Made by a program: the position numbers and the translations under genes. Under the pieces are notes generated by a model. It was not told the origin of the DNA, searched no databases, and saw only the letters and a program-made list of their open reading frames with translations. 64,000 nucleotides of DNA from Candidatus Flexifilum affinis (GTDB lineage: Bacteria > Chloroflexota > Anaerolineae > Aggregatilineales > Phototrophicaceae): the NCBI GenBank assembly GCA_016713325.1, contig JADJPJ010000002.1, forward strand, positions 496,001 to 560,000, in the 5' to 3' direction. Positions within the stretch are counted from its first letter, which is position 1, and each line of letters opens with the position of its first letter. This document shows positions 37,951-47,321 of the stretch, one piece after another.

Positions 37951-39150
37951 ATGGCTGAAAAGTTCGAGCGTAATAAGCCGCATGTCAACATTGGCACCAT
38001 TGGTCACGTCGATCATGGCAAGACCACGTTGACCGCGGCGATCACCAAGGTGTTGGCGCTGAAGGGCAAGGCGCAGGTGATGGAATACGGCGATATCGAC
38101 AATGCGCCGGAAGAGCGTGCTCGTGGCATCACGATCAACATTCGTCACGTTGAATACGAGACCGATGCACGGCACTATGCCCATGTCGACTGCCCTGGTC
38201 ACCGTGACTACATCAAGAACATGATCACCGGCGCGGCGCAGATGGATGGCGCAATCCTGGTGGTGAGCGCCCCGGATGGCCCGATGCCCCAAACCCGCGA
38301 ACACGTGCTGCTGGCGCGTCAGGTGGAAGTGCCTGCCATGGTGGTCTTCCTGAACAAAGTCGATCAGCTGGATGATCCGGAACTGCTGGAACTGGTTGAA
38401 CTGGAACTGCACGAGCTGCTCGCCAGCTACGGCTTCAGCGAAGAAACCCCGATTGTCCGTGGCTCGGCTCTGCACGCCAACGAGTCCACCAGCAAGGATT
38501 CGAACGCGCCTGAATTCCAGTCGATCCTGGCCCTGATGGATGCCGTCGATAGCTGGATCCCGACGCCGGCGCGCGACAAGGACAAGCCGTTCCTGATGCC
38601 GGTGGAAGATGTGTTCACGATCAAGGGTCGTGGCACGGTTGTCACCGGTCGCGTCGAGCGCGGCAGCCTGAAGAAGGGCGAGGAAATCGCGATCATCGGC
38701 CTGCGCGACGAGATTGTGAAGTCGACCGTCACCGGCATCGAAATGTTCCACAAGGAACTGGATGCGGCCGAGGCGGGCGATAACGCGGGTATCCTCCTGC
38801 GCGGTATCGAGCGCGCCGAGGTCGAGCGTGGTATGGTGCTGGCGAAGCCGAACAGCATCAAGCCGCACAAGAAGTTCATGAGCGAAGTCTACATCCTGAA
38901 GAAGGATGAGGGCGGCCGTCACAAGGCCTTCTTCACCGGCTATCGTCCGCAGTTCTACATCCGCACCATGGACGTGACGGGCACCGTTACGCTTCCGGAA
39001 GGTGTGGAAATGGTTCTGCCCGGTGACAACGTCAACCTGCAGGTTGAACTGATCACGCCGGTGGCGCTGGAAAAAGGCTCCAAGTTCGCAATCCGTGAAG
39101 GCGGTCTGACGGTCGGTGCTGGCGTCATCACCGAGGTTCTCGAAGGCTAA
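37951..39150 (+). CDS. tuf: Elongation factor Tu
   Basis: This is a 399-residue GTPase that delivers aminoacyl-tRNA. G1 is [15 protein letters not shown]3 region [20 protein letters not shown]4 NKVDQLDD and G5 region RGSALHA. The residue after the catalytic His is followed by Arg where most bacterial EF-Tu have Ala (GHADY), and switch I reads [11 protein letters not shown] rather than ITINTAHVEYE. It lies in the str cluster before rpsJ with a structured 124-base gap. Only one tuf copy is visible in the window. Confidence 0.98.
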   Translation: MAEKFERNKPHVNIGTIGHVDHGKTTLTAAITKVLALKGKAQVMEYGDIDNAPEERARGITINIRHVEYETDARHYAHVDCPGHRDYIKNMITGAAQMDGAILVVSAPDGPMPQTREHVLLARQVEVPAMVVFLNKVDQLDDPELLELVELELHELLASYGFSEETPIVRGSALHANESTSKDSNAPEFQSILALMDAVDSWIPTPARDKDKPFLMPVEDVFTIKGRGTVVTGRVERGSLKKGEEIAIIGLRDEIVKSTVTGIEMFHKELDAAEAGDNAGILLRGIERAEVERGMVLAKPNSIKPHKKFMSEVYILKKDEGGRHKAFFTGYRPQFYIRTMDVTGTVTLPEGVEMVLPGDNVNLQVELITPVALEKGSKFAIREGGLTVGAGVITEVLEG

Positions 39151-39183
39151 CCGAACGCGAGATCAGCAACTCCGCGTCGTGGC

Positions 39184-39226
39184 GCCGGGTAGCTGGCGGG
39201 GCACATAAACCCCACAGCCACCCGGC
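39184..39226 (+). promoter_or_regulatory. Structured leader upstream of rpsJ
   Basis: GCCGGGT pairs with ACCCGGC, GCTG with CAGC and GGGG with CCCC around an 8-base loop, giving about 15 pairs with one mismatch and a small bulge. No T-tract follows, so a termination role is unlikely. Position before the S10 operon suggests an autogenous ribosomal-protein leader like the L4 leaders of other phyla; this is inferred. Confidence 0.5.
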
Positions 39227-39274
39227 ATCGCTTCTGAGGAGCACGTGAAAGCGCGGAGCAAAGGGATAAACAGA

Positions 39275-39583
39275 ATGTTCAAAAACAAGATTCGCATCCG
39301 TTTGAAGGCCTACGATCATCGCGTTCTGGATCAGTCGGCGCAGCGCATTGTCGAGACGGCGGAGCGCACAGGCGCCCGTGTGATTGGGCCGGTGCCGCTA
39401 CCGACGCGGCTCGAACGGTTCACTGTGCGACGCGCCTCGTTCATTGACAAGGACTCGCATGAGCACTTCGAAATTCGGACGCACAAGCGTCTGCTCGATG
39501 TGCTGGATCCGGATAGCAAGACGATTGACACGTTGATGCGCCTGAATCTCCCCGCAGGCGTGGACATCGAGATCAAGATCTAG
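39275..39583 (+). CDS. rpsJ: 30S ribosomal protein S10
   Basis: This is a 102-residue S10 with the conserved [36 protein letters not shown] and [12 protein letters not shown]. The ATG at 39275 is the conserved start (MFKNKIRIR), preceded by AAAGGGA; an upstream in-frame start at 39245 is rejected. It opens the S10 block, followed by a structured gap and rplC. S10 also serves as NusE in antitermination complexes. Confidence 0.97.
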   Translation: MFKNKIRIRLKAYDHRVLDQSAQRIVETAERTGARVIGPVPLPTRLERFTVRRASFIDKDSHEHFEIRTHKRLLDVLDPDSKTIDTLMRLNLPAGVDIEIKI

Positions 39584-39584
39584 T

Positions 39585-39654
39585 CTCGCAAGCGGGTAAA
39601 GCCTGCCCGCCAATACGAGATCGCTCGATGAAGTACGGGGGTAGATCTACCCCC
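39585..39654 (+). promoter_or_regulatory. Two hairpins in the rpsJ-rplC gap
   Basis: The first stem pairs CTCG with CGAG and GCGGG with CCCGC (39585-39619). The second is a perfect 18-base palindrome, GGGGGTAGATCTACCCCC (39637-39654), ending seven bases before the GGAAGGAA that precedes rplC. Proximity to the ribosome site suggests translational control of rplC; no T-tract. Confidence 0.5.
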
Positions 39655-39675
39655 ATCGGAAGGAACGAAAAAGGC

Positions 39676-40320
39676 ATGAAAGGCATTATCGGTCGTAAGG
39701 TCGGCATGACCCAGGTGTTTGACAGCAGCGGGAACGCCGTTCCCGTGACGGTCATTCAGGCGGGTCCATGCTACGTTACCCAGGTGCGCACCGCCGATAA
39801 AGACGGCTACATGGCGGTCCAGCTTGGTTTTGGCGAAACAAAGCCGCAGCGCCTCAGCAAGGGGCATCTGGGGCACCTGAAACGGAATAACCTGCCCGCG
39901 CTGAAAGTCCTTCGCGAATTCCGCATCAAGAATGGCGAAGTGGACGTGGCTGAGGGTCAGGAAGTTAAGTGCGATGTGTTCATCGTGGGCGAGCGCGTTG
40001 ACGTCATCGGCATGAGCAAGGGCCGTGGTTTCACGGGCACGATCAAGCGGCATGGCTTTCACCGCCAGCCCAAGACGCATGGCCAGTCGGACCGCGAACG
40101 CGCTCCGGGTTCGGTCGGCGCCGGCTCCACGCCTGGTCGCACCTACATGGGAACCCGGATGTCTGGGCGCTCCGGCAATGAGCGCGTCACCTCGGAAAAC
40201 CTCGAGGTGGTGGTGATTGACAGCTCACGCAACCTGCTCGCAGTTCGGGGTTCAATCCCTGGCACGAACGGCGGAATCGTGGTGGTCAAACCTGCCCGTC
40301 CGCGGCGTCGTCGCAAGTAG
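39676..40320 (+). CDS. rplC: 50S ribosomal protein L3
   Basis: This is a 214-residue L3, which helps form the peptidyl-transferase region. It starts MKGIIGRKVGMTQVFD. The conserved GRGFTGTIKRHGFHRQPKTHG and GSTPGRTYMGTRMSGR loops are intact and it ends in a basic RPRRRRK tail. I chose the ATG at 39676 because of the conserved N-terminus and the upstream GGAAGGAA. It is 13 bases before rplD. Confidence 0.97.
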   Translation: MKGIIGRKVGMTQVFDSSGNAVPVTVIQAGPCYVTQVRTADKDGYMAVQLGFGETKPQRLSKGHLGHLKRNNLPALKVLREFRIKNGEVDVAEGQEVKCDVFIVGERVDVIGMSKGRGFTGTIKRHGFHRQPKTHGQSDRERAPGSVGAGSTPGRTYMGTRMSGRSGNERVTSENLEVVVIDSSRNLLAVRGSIPGTNGGIVVVKPARPRRRRK

Positions 40321-40333
40321 CCGAGGAGGTGAG

Positions 40334-40993
40334 ATGATGAGTTTGCAGGTTCCAGTCCTGAATATGAACGGTCAGCAGGTTTCTACAATCGATCTGCCCG
40401 CCGATATTTTCGATGTCGAAATCAACAAAGGTCTGATGCATCAGGCGTATATTCGCCAGATGGCCGGCCTTCGACTGGGAACACACAAAGTGCAGCGCCG
40501 CGGTGAGGTCAGCGTGACGACGGCCAAGATGTACCGCCAGAAGGGTACCGGCCGTGCGCGTCATGGCTCGAAATCTGCCACGCAGTTCATCGGCGGTGGT
40601 CGCCCGATGGGCCCGCGCCCGCGCAAGTACTTCGTGGATATGCCGAAGAAGATGCGCCGCGGCGCGATCCGCAGCACGCTGACAGCACTGCTTCGCGACC
40701 AACAGCTCGTCTTTGTGGACCGCCTGGATTTGGCGCAGCCGAAGACGAAGGAAGCCAACCGCGTGCTGAACACCCTGGCGGGCGGCGGCAGCAAACTGGT
40801 TCTGGTGGCACAGCGCAATGAAAACGTCCAGCGCAGTGTGAATAACCTGCCAGATGCCAAGACGCTGCGTGCCAGTTATCTGAATATCCGCGACCTGCTC
40901 CAGTTCGACAAGGTCGTCGTGCCGCTCGATGCGCTCGACGTGATCAAGGGCATCTGGGGCAACAGCAAGGTCAAAGCGAAGGGAGCGGAATAA
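40334..40993 (+). CDS. rplD: 50S ribosomal protein L4
   Basis: This is a 219-residue L4. The tunnel-lining loop [20 protein letters not shown] and [20 protein letters not shown] is intact, with the conserved C-terminal nucleotide-like fold ([21 protein letters not shown] and SYLNIRDLL). The ATG at 40334 follows GAGGAGGT. It can bind its own mRNA in other bacteria, which fits the leader before rpsJ. It ends two bases before rplW. Confidence 0.97.
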   Translation: MMSLQVPVLNMNGQQVSTIDLPADIFDVEINKGLMHQAYIRQMAGLRLGTHKVQRRGEVSVTTAKMYRQKGTGRARHGSKSATQFIGGGRPMGPRPRKYFVDMPKKMRRGAIRSTLTALLRDQQLVFVDRLDLAQPKTKEANRVLNTLAGGGSKLVLVAQRNENVQRSVNNLPDAKTLRASYLNIRDLLQFDKVVVPLDALDVIKGIWGNSKVKAKGAE

Positions 40994-40995
40994 CC

Positions 40996-41289
40996 ATGGG
41001 TCTGCATCTCTACGATGTGATTGTCCGTCCGGTGGTGACGGAAAAGTCGAACATCCTGACCGACGCAAATGCTCAGTATGTGTTCGAGGTCGCCCAGGAT
41101 GCGAACAAGCAGCAAATCCGTGAGGCGGTGGAGACCATCTTCGACAAGCACGTGAAGAAGGTCAACACCATGATCATGCCCGCCAAGCGCGGTTTTCGTG
41201 GTCGCCGCACCTACATGCGTTCCAAGCAGTGGAAAAAAGCTGTGGTGACGCTGGAAGCAGGCGAGCGCATCGAGTTGTTCGAAGTCTAG
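40996..41289 (+). CDS. rplW: 50S ribosomal protein L23
   Basis: This is a 97-residue L23 at the tunnel exit, the docking site for trigger factor and SRP. The typical start LYDVIVRPVVTEKSN is followed by YVFEVAQDANKQQIREAVE, VKKVNTMI and GRRTYMRSKQWKKAVVTL. Immediate spacing from rplD indicates translational coupling. Confidence 0.97.
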   Translation: MGLHLYDVIVRPVVTEKSNILTDANAQYVFEVAQDANKQQIREAVETIFDKHVKKVNTMIMPAKRGFRGRRTYMRSKQWKKAVVTLEAGERIELFEV

Positions 41290-41307
41290 GGGCGGGGCGA
41301 AGAGATT

Positions 41308-42141
41308 ATGCCAGTCAAAGCATACAAGCCCACCTCGGCCGGTCGCCGGGGAATGACGGGTCACTCCTTTGAGGAAATCACCAAGAAGCGCCCTGAGCGC
41401 GCCCTGACCGAGGCGATCCGCAAGCATGGCGGACGCAACACCCAGGGCCGTTTGACGGTGCGTCATCGCGGCGGCGGCCACAAGCGTCGTTACCGCATCA
41501 TCGACTTCAAGCGGGATAAATTCGATGTATTGGGTATGGTCATCGCCATCGAATACGATCCCAATCGCTCGGCGCGTATCGCGCTGGTCGAGTACAGCGA
41601 CGGCGAGAAGCGCTACATCATCGCCCCGCTCGGCCTGAAGGTTGGCGATCGCATCGCCAGCGGTGAGCTGGCCGAACTTCGGCCGGGTCACGCGATGCAC
41701 ATTCGCGACATCCCCGTGGGCACGCAGATCCACAATGTGGAACTGCTCCCCGGTCGTGGCGGCCAGCTTGCACGCTCTGCCGGCGTGTCGGCGCAGTTGA
41801 TGGCGAAGGAAGGCATTTACGCCCAGATCCGCCTGCCCAGCGGCGAGGTCCGTATGGTCCACGAGATGTGCATGGCGACGATTGGCCAGGTCGGGAACAC
41901 CGATCACGGCAACATCAATCTGGGCAAGGCCGGCCGCCGCCGCTGGATGGGTTGGCGCCCGACGGTCCGTGGTATTGCCATGGACCCCTCCGGTCACCCG
42001 CATGGTGGTGGTGAAGGTCGTTCGGGTATCGGTATGCCGGGTCCCAAGACTCCCTGGGGCAAGCCGGCGCTCGGCAAGCGCACCCGCCGCAACAAGCGCA
42101 CCGACAAGTTTATCGTCCGCCGTCGCGGCAAGCGGCGTTAA
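41308..42141 (+). CDS. rplB: 50S ribosomal protein L2
   Basis: This is a 277-residue L2, required for peptidyl-transferase activity. It has [49 protein letters not shown] and the C-terminal [18 protein letters not shown] with the key His. It ends [15 protein letters not shown]...RGKRR. Normal length and place between rplW and rpsS. Confidence 0.98.
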   Translation: MPVKAYKPTSAGRRGMTGHSFEEITKKRPERALTEAIRKHGGRNTQGRLTVRHRGGGHKRRYRIIDFKRDKFDVLGMVIAIEYDPNRSARIALVEYSDGEKRYIIAPLGLKVGDRIASGELAELRPGHAMHIRDIPVGTQIHNVELLPGRGGQLARSAGVSAQLMAKEGIYAQIRLPSGEVRMVHEMCMATIGQVGNTDHGNINLGKAGRRRWMGWRPTVRGIAMDPSGHPHGGGEGRSGIGMPGPKTPWGKPALGKRTRRNKRTDKFIVRRRGKRR

Positions 42142-42167
42142 TTGAGCCGTGAATAGAGGGTAGTGCG

Positions 42168-42440
42168 ATGTCACGTTCGCTGAAAAAAGGTCCCTTTGTG
42201 GACGCGAAGTTGCTGCAGAAGGTGGACAAGCTAAACACCGACGGCAAAAAGGCGGTCATCCGCACCTGGAGCCGTGCCAGCACCGTCTTCCCGCAGATGG
42301 TCGGTCACACCATCGCCGTGCATGATGGGCGGCGTCATGTGCCGATCTATATCACTGAAAACATGGTCGGTCACAAACTCGGCGAATTTGCCCCGACACG
42401 CACGTATCGCGGGCACTTGGTCGAGAAGAAAAAGAAATAG
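42168..42440 (+). CDS. rpsS: 30S ribosomal protein S19
   Basis: This is a 90-residue S19 in the 30S head. It starts [19 protein letters not shown], with [39 protein letters not shown] and RTYRGHL. It carries a short Lys-rich end (EKKKK). The ribosome site is GAGGGTAG. Confidence 0.97.
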   Translation: MSRSLKKGPFVDAKLLQKVDKLNTDGKKAVIRTWSRASTVFPQMVGHTIAVHDGRRHVPIYITENMVGHKLGEFAPTRTYRGHLVEKKKK

Positions 42441-42455
42441 GCGAAGGGGTAGATC

Positions 42456-42797
42456 ATGGAAGTTCGGGCTCATCTGAGCTATGCGTCGATCTCCCCGCAG
42501 AAGCTGCGTCTGGTCATCGATCAGGTGCGGGGAATGGGCGCGGAGCAGGCGCTGACTGTGCTGCATTACATGCCGCAGAAGGGCGCCGGAATTGTGCACA
42601 AGCTGGTGTCGTCTGCCCTGGCAAACGCCGAGAACAACTTCGACCTCGAACGTGGGGACATGTTGATCAAGACGATTTTTGCTGATGGCGGGCCGATGCT
42701 CAAGCGTTTCAAGGCGGGGGCGCGCGGTCGCTACAAGCCGCGCAAACGCCGGACGTCACACGTGACGGTGATTCTCGCCGAGCGGGAAGGGAAATAG
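42456..42797 (+). CDS. rplV: 50S ribosomal protein L22
   Basis: This is a 113-residue L22 with VRAHLSYASISPQKLRLVID, HKLVSSALANAENNF and the tunnel hairpin DGGPMLKRFKAGARGRYKPR. The hairpin residues associated with macrolide interaction are conserved. It ends two bases before rpsC, so the two are coupled. Confidence 0.97.
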   Translation: MEVRAHLSYASISPQKLRLVIDQVRGMGAEQALTVLHYMPQKGAGIVHKLVSSALANAENNFDLERGDMLIKTIFADGGPMLKRFKAGARGRYKPRKRRTSHVTVILAEREGK

Positions 42798-42799
42798 TT

Positions 42800-43479
42800 A
42801 TGGGGCGCAAAGTCAACCCGGTAGGGTTCAGACTCAAGATAAACCGGGACTGGGATGCGCGCTGGTTTGCAGCCGGCACCCAGTACAAAGACCTGCTGCA
42901 CGAGGATTTCCGCATTCGGCATTACATCGCCAAGGAAGCGGAAAAGGCTGGCGTGTCGCGCATCGAGATCGAGCGCAACAGCAATCAACTTCAGATCACC
43001 ATTCACACCGCGCGTCCCGGCATCCTGATCGGGCGTAAGGGTGAGGCGGTCAAGAAGATGAAGCAGGGCCTGCAGGATATGACGGGCAAGGTCGCCAAGG
43101 TGGAAGTCACCGAGATCGAGAAGCCCGATCTGGACGCTTACCTCGTCGCGGCGAACATCGCCCAGCAGATCGAGCGCCGCGTCGGTCACAGCCGGGCCAT
43201 CAAGCGGGCCATCGGTCAGGCCATGCGCCAGGTGCGCAGGGCATCAAGATCGAGGTTGCAGGTCGTCTGGCGGGCGCGGATATGGCGCGCCGCGAGTGGC
43301 AAAGTGAAGGACGTGTCCCGCGCGGCACGCTGCGCTCGGACATTGACTTCGCTAAAGCGGAAGCGACGACGACATTTGGACGCATCGGCATCAAGGTCTG
43401 GGTCTACCGCGGCGACGTGTTGAATCGTGAGCTGAAGAAACCGAGCGGCGAAGCGAAAGAAGCTTACGTCAGCCCGTAG
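42800..43479 (+). CDS. rpsC: 30S ribosomal protein S3 (one-base frameshift in this sequence)
   Basis: S3 shapes the mRNA entry and has helicase activity. The first frame gives [20 protein letters not shown], the KH segment [17 protein letters not shown] and [12 protein letters not shown]. The frame then fails, while the neighbouring frame continues [49 protein letters not shown]. Restoring one G near 43230 (CAGGTGCGC to CAGGGTGCGC) rebuilds the universal MRxGAxGIKI and gives about 226 residues. S3 is essential, so a sequence error is the most likely cause. Everything else is normal. Confidence 0.92.
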
Positions 43480-43491
43480 GAGTAGTTGATC

Positions 43492-43932
43492 ATGTTGATG
43501 CCAAAGCGTGTCAAATATCGCAAGCAAATGCGTGGGCGCATGAAAGGCGTTGCGTCGCGGGGCGCCGCCGTGCATTTTGGTGAATTCGGTCTGCAGGCGC
43601 TTGAACCCTGCTGGCTGAACAGCCGACAGATCGAAGCGGCACGCCGCACCATGGTGCGTTACGTCCGTCGCCGCGGCAAGATCTGGATCCGCGTGTTCCC
43701 GGACAAGCCGGTGACGAAGAAAGCGGCCGAAACCCGCATGGGTAGCGGCAAGGGTTCTGTCGAGTTCTGGGTGGCCGTTATCCGCCCTGGTCGTGTGCTG
43801 TTCGAGATGGGCGGCATCACCGAGGAAGAGGCGAAGGAAGCCCTTCGTCTAGCGGCGCACAAGCTGCCGATCCGGACCCGGATCATCAGGCGTATCGATC
43901 CGATTTCCGGTCAGGAGGTCGTCGGAATATGA
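43492..43932 (+). CDS. rplP: 50S ribosomal protein L16
   Basis: This is a 146-residue L16 positioned near the A-site tRNA elbow. It has [54 protein letters not shown] and [16 protein letters not shown]. The ATG at 43492 follows AGGAG by nine bases; another in-frame ATG at 43498 gives the more usual MPKRVK start. Its stop overlaps rpmC (ATGA). Confidence 0.97.
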   Translation: MLMPKRVKYRKQMRGRMKGVASRGAAVHFGEFGLQALEPCWLNSRQIEAARRTMVRYVRRRGKIWIRVFPDKPVTKKAAETRMGSGKGSVEFWVAVIRPGRVLFEMGGITEEEAKEALRLAAHKLPIRTRIIRRIDPISGQEVVGI

Positions 43933-44138
43933 AATCCAGAGAAGTCCGCGGACTGTCTGACCAGGAACTGGCAGATGCCCTGGAAGACCAGAAGGAAAAC
44001 CTGTTCAAACTGCGTTTGCAGGATGGATTTGGTCGTCTAGAAGACCCGACAGCGATTCTGCAGGCACGCCGCACCATTGCGCGTATTCTGACCATTATGC
44101 GCGAACGGGAAATTCAGAAGGAAAACGGCAATGGCTAA
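43929..44138 (+). CDS. rpmC: 50S ribosomal protein L29
   Basis: This is a 69-residue all-helical L29 at the tunnel exit. It has [37 protein letters not shown] and [16 protein letters not shown]. It overlaps rplP by four bases and rpsQ by eight, so translation of the three is coupled. Confidence 0.96.
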   Translation: MKSREVRGLSDQELADALEDQKENLFKLRLQDGFGRLEDPTAILQARRTIARILTIMREREIQKENGNG

Positions 44139-44442
44139 CAAGCGTCGGCGTCTGGTGGGGCGCGTTGTAAGCAGCAAGATGGACAAGACGGTCGTTGTAG
44201 CCATCGAGCGTCGTACCACCCACCCGATTTACGGCAAGGTGGTGCGAACGACCAAGAAGGTCATGGCGCACGACGAGAGCAACGAGATCCAGACGGGCGC
44301 TCTGGTGCGTGTGGTCGAAAGCCGCCCGCTCAGCCGCCACAAGCGCTGGGTCGTCGAAGAGGTCCTCCGTGAGACCGGCGCGCCGGAGCTGGAGACGCTG
44401 GCGGATGAATCTGCTGCCATCGGCGAAGGCGAGGAGGAATAG
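44131..44442 (+). CDS. rpsQ: 30S ribosomal protein S17
   Basis: This is a 103-residue S17 with an OB fold: [59 protein letters not shown]. It is longer than the ~84-residue E. coli protein because of an acidic C-terminal extension ([15 protein letters not shown]). The start lies inside the end of rpmC. Confidence 0.96.
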   Translation: MANKRRRLVGRVVSSKMDKTVVVAIERRTTHPIYGKVVRTTKKVMAHDESNEIQTGALVRVVESRPLSRHKRWVVEEVLRETGAPELETLADESAAIGEGEEE

Positions 44443-44445
44443 AAG

Positions 44446-44817
44446 ATGATACAGACCGAATCACGTGTGAAAGTGGCCGACAACACCGGCGCGCAAGAAC
44501 TGCTGGTGATCCGGGTCCTGGGCGGTTCGCGCCGTTATTATGGCGGCGTCGGCGACATCGTCGTGGCCGCTGTGAAATCGGCGACCCCGCAGGGAACCGT
44601 GAAGAAAAGCGATGTGGTCAAAGCGGTGATCGTACGTACCGCGAAAGAATACCGTCGTTCGGATGGGTCGTACATCAAGTTCGACGACAACGCGGCGGTC
44701 ATTCTCAACGATGACCTCCAGAACCCGAAAGGGACCCGCGTCTTCGGACCGGTGGCCCGGGAACTGCGGGATCGCGGTTTCCTGAAGATCGTCTCGCTCG
44801 CGCCGGAGACCCTCTAA
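44446..44817 (+). CDS. rplN: 50S ribosomal protein L14
   Basis: This is a 123-residue L14 at the subunit interface. It starts [20 protein letters not shown] and contains [40 protein letters not shown] and [20 protein letters not shown]. Length is standard and the gene lies three bases after rpsQ. Confidence 0.97.
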   Translation: MIQTESRVKVADNTGAQELLVIRVLGGSRRYYGGVGDIVVAAVKSATPQGTVKKSDVVKAVIVRTAKEYRRSDGSYIKFDDNAAVILNDDLQNPKGTRVFGPVARELRDRGFLKIVSLAPETL

Positions 44818-44835
44818 GGGGTAGGAGAGTGAACG

Positions 44836-45159
44836 ATGCAGCGAATTAAATCAGGTGACACGGTTCAGGTCATTTCCGGCAAAGACATCGGTGAGCGGGG
44901 TAGAGTGACGGCGGTCTTCCCCAAGCAGGATCGCTTGGTGGTCGAGGGGGTTAACCTCCTCAAACGCCACCGTAAAGCACGTCAGGCCGGCGCGCAGCAG
45001 ATCCCCGCCCAGATCGTCGAGTTCAATGGTCCGATCCATCTTTCGAACGTGATGCTGGTCTGCACGCAGTGCGACAAGCCGACCCGTGTTGGGTTCCGCG
45101 TTCGTGACGATGGGTTCAAGACCCGCGTTTGCCGTAAGTGCAAACAGGACATCGATTAG
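44836..45159 (+). CDS. rplX: 50S ribosomal protein L24, with zinc-ribbon Cys pairs
   Basis: This is a 107-residue L24, an assembly initiator. The KOW motif is [20 protein letters not shown] and the core includes [15 protein letters not shown] and [12 protein letters not shown]. The C-terminal part has two Cys pairs (CTQC and CRKC) that could bind zinc, a form known in several phyla but absent from E. coli. It is followed eight bases later by rplE. Confidence 0.96.
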   Translation: MQRIKSGDTVQVISGKDIGERGRVTAVFPKQDRLVVEGVNLLKRHRKARQAGAQQIPAQIVEFNGPIHLSNVMLVCTQCDKPTRVGFRVRDDGFKTRVCRKCKQDID

Positions 45160-45166
45160 GCGGCGC

Positions 45167-45718
45167 ATGATGGCGAAATACGGTATTCAACAGCGGTTTG
45201 AGGAACAGGTCGTGCCGGCACTCATGAATGAGTTCCAGTACGAGAATATCATGCAGGTGCCGCGTATCCAAAAGATCGTGGTCAATATCGGGGTTGGCGA
45301 AGCGATCGACAACGCGAAATCGCTCGACGGTGCGGTGACGGACCTTCGGCAGATCACGGGCCAGCAGCCGGTGATCACCAAAGCGAAAAAGAGCATCGCC
45401 GCCTTCAAATTGCGCGAAGGGCGCGCCATCGGCACGAAAGTCACGCTGCGTGGTGAGAAAATGTGGGCGATGATCGATCGTCTGATCAATGTCGCTCTGC
45501 CGCGTATTCGCGACTTCCGCGGGGTCTCTCCCGACACGTTCGACGGGCGAGGCAACTATACGATTGGTTTGCGGGAACAATTGGTCTTTCCGGAAATCCA
45601 ATACGACAAGATCGACAAAGTGCGCGGCATGGAAATCACTGTCGTGACGACGGCCAGGACCGACGAGGAAGGTCGCCGGCTGCTCCGTCTGCTCGGCATG
45701 CCTTTCCGCGAGAACTAA
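45167..45718 (+). CDS. rplE: 50S ribosomal protein L5
   Basis: This is a 183-residue L5, which binds 5S rRNA in the central protuberance. It has [79 protein letters not shown] and the final [15 protein letters not shown]. Tandem ATGs lie at 45167 and 45170; AGGCGG is the likely ribosome site. Confidence 0.97.
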   Translation: MMAKYGIQQRFEEQVVPALMNEFQYENIMQVPRIQKIVVNIGVGEAIDNAKSLDGAVTDLRQITGQQPVITKAKKSIAAFKLREGRAIGTKVTLRGEKMWAMIDRLINVALPRIRDFRGVSPDTFDGRGNYTIGLREQLVFPEIQYDKIDKVRGMEITVVTTARTDEEGRRLLRLLGMPFREN

Positions 45719-45738
45719 TCAGGACGAGAGGATAGGCA

Positions 45739-45945
45739 ATGGCGAAAAAATCGGTGACGGCTCGGGAAGGTCGCCGTAAGTACAAAGTCCGCGTGCGGAA
45801 CCGCTGCCAGTACATTGACCCGAATTCGGGCAAGATTTGTGGACGTCCGCGTGGCTATATTCGCCGCTTCGGACTGTGCCGCATCCACTTTCGCGAACTC
45901 GCGCTGACGGGCAAGATTCCCGGCGTCGTCAAATCAAGTTGGTGA
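45739..45945 (+). CDS. rpsN: 30S ribosomal protein S14, unusual zinc-type
   Basis: This is a 68-residue S14. The C-terminal half [20 protein letters not shown] followed by [11 protein letters not shown] is the short zinc-type family. The metal ligands are spaced Cys-X10-Cys-X12-Cys-X2-His: an 8-residue insert (around YIDPNSGK) splits the first CxxC knuckle and the last ligand is His rather than Cys. The four-ligand set is still complete, so zinc binding is plausible. It sits between rplE and rpsH as usual. Confidence 0.93.
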   Translation: MAKKSVTAREGRRKYKVRVRNRCQYIDPNSGKICGRPRGYIRRFGLCRIHFRELALTGKIPGVVKSSW

Positions 45946-45963
45946 GAAAGAGAGTCGGGTAGC

Positions 45964-46368
45964 ATGACGAGCGATCCAATCGCAGATATGCTGACGCGCA
46001 TCCGCAACGCCCTGCTGGCGCGCAAAGTCACATGCGACATCCCCACTTCCAAGATTAAGGTGGAAATCGCCAGAATCCTGAAGGAAGAGGGTTTTATCGA
46101 GAGTTTCGAGGTGGTCGATGGAAAGCCTTTTGGCAACATCATCATCACCTTGAAGTATCACGGCACACGGCGTGACCGCCAACCGGTGATCACCAACATT
46201 TCCCGTGTCAGCAAGCCCGGTCGCCGCGTCTACCGTAAGCGCACCGACCTGCCCCGTGTCATGAGTGGCATCGGAATCGCCATCGTGACCACGCCGAAGG
46301 GCGTGATGACGGCTCAGCAGGCGCGGCGCGAACAGGTTGGCGGCGAAGTGCTGTGCTACGTGTGGTAA
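45964..46368 (+). CDS. rpsH: 30S ribosomal protein S8
   Basis: This is a 134-residue S8 that binds helix 21 of 16S rRNA; in E. coli it represses the spc operon. It has [60 protein letters not shown] and [20 protein letters not shown]. Length is standard. Confidence 0.97.
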   Translation: MTSDPIADMLTRIRNALLARKVTCDIPTSKIKVEIARILKEEGFIESFEVVDGKPFGNIIITLKYHGTRRDRQPVITNISRVSKPGRRVYRKRTDLPRVMSGIGIAIVTTPKGVMTAQQARREQVGGEVLCYVW

Positions 46369-46384
46369 GGGAAGAGGCACAGCG

Positions 46385-46921
46385 ATGTCACGAATTGGCA
46401 AGAAACCCATTCCGCTGCCGGCGAAGGTTGAAGTCAACATCGACGGACAGAAGGTCACGGTGAAAGGGCCGAAGGGGACGCTCTCGCATGACGTCCACCC
46501 GGCCATCAGCGTGAAGCAGGAAGAAACGATGTTGGTCGTCACACGTCCGACGGACGAGCGCCAGCATCGGGCGCTGCACGGGCTGACCCGGGCGCTGCTG
46601 GCGAATATGGTCACCGGCGTGTCCGATGGCTTCCGGCGCGACCTGGTCATCGAAGGCGTTGGTTACACGACCGAACTGCGGGGCAAAGACCTGGTGATGA
46701 AGCTGGGTTACTCGCACGAGATCGTGGTCAACCCGCCGGAGAATGTCACGTTTGTGACGGAAGGCCGCCAGCGCATCACCATCAACGGGATTGATAAGCA
46801 GGTCGTCGGTCAGGTCGCGGCGAACATTCGTGGTCTGCGCCCGCCGGAGCCATATCTGGGCAAGGGCGTCCGCTATTCCGACGAAATCGTCCGCCGCAAG
46901 GCTGGCAAGACGGGCAAGTGA
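46385..46921 (+). CDS. rplF: 50S ribosomal protein L6
   Basis: This is a 178-residue L6 with MSRIGKKPIPLPAKVEVNID, TVKGPKGTLSHDVHP, RALHGLTRALLANMVTGVSD, GYTTELRGKDLVMKLGYSHE and RGLRPPEPYLGKGVRYSDE. I chose the conserved MSRIGKKP start at 46385 after GGGAAGAGG. Two duplicated alpha/beta halves are visible. Confidence 0.97.
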   Translation: MSRIGKKPIPLPAKVEVNIDGQKVTVKGPKGTLSHDVHPAISVKQEETMLVVTRPTDERQHRALHGLTRALLANMVTGVSDGFRRDLVIEGVGYTTELRGKDLVMKLGYSHEIVVNPPENVTFVTEGRQRITINGIDKQVVGQVAANIRGLRPPEPYLGKGVRYSDEIVRRKAGKTGK

Positions 46922-46933
46922 GGTCTGTAAACT

Positions 46934-47311
46934 ATGGCGACTACGAAGCAGTTGAAGCAGAAACGTGCGCTGCGTGATCGGCGTAGAGTGCGCATCCGTG
47001 CCCGTGTTGACGGAACGCCGGTGCGTCCACGCCTGAGCGTTTTCCGCAGCCTGGATAACATCTATGCCCAGGTGATCGACGATGAGGCCGGGCTCACGCT
47101 CGTCTCTGCGTCGACGATCGATAAGGACCTCGCCCCGCAGATGAGCGGCAAGTCCAAGACCGAGGCGGCCAAGCTGGTCGGCCAGGCGCTGGCGCAGCGG
47201 GCGAAAGAGGCCGGAATTTCGGCAGTAGTCTTCGACCGGGGCGGATACAAGTATCACGGGCGGGTTGCCGCACTGGCGGAAGGCGCGCGTGAGGCTGGAC
47301 TGAGTTTCTAG
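46934..47311 (+). CDS. rplR: 50S ribosomal protein L18
   Basis: This is a 125-residue L18, a 5S rRNA binder. It has [48 protein letters not shown] and [20 protein letters not shown]. It lies 12 bases after rplF and 10 before rpsE. Confidence 0.97.
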   Translation: MATTKQLKQKRALRDRRRVRIRARVDGTPVRPRLSVFRSLDNIYAQVIDDEAGLTLVSASTIDKDLAPQMSGKSKTEAAKLVGQALAQRAKEAGISAVVFDRGGYKYHGRVAALAEGAREAGLSF

Positions 47312-47321
47312 CGAGGTTGGA

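Noticed and set aside
40876..42174. 432-codon minus-strand frame opposite rplW-rplB
   Set aside because: Spans several ribosomal genes and intergenic gaps in reverse; clearly not coding.
42800..43479. Programmed frameshifting in rpsC
   Set aside because: No slippery heptamer or downstream structure typical of recoding is seen at the break, and similar indels occur in unrelated genes of the window, so error is simpler.
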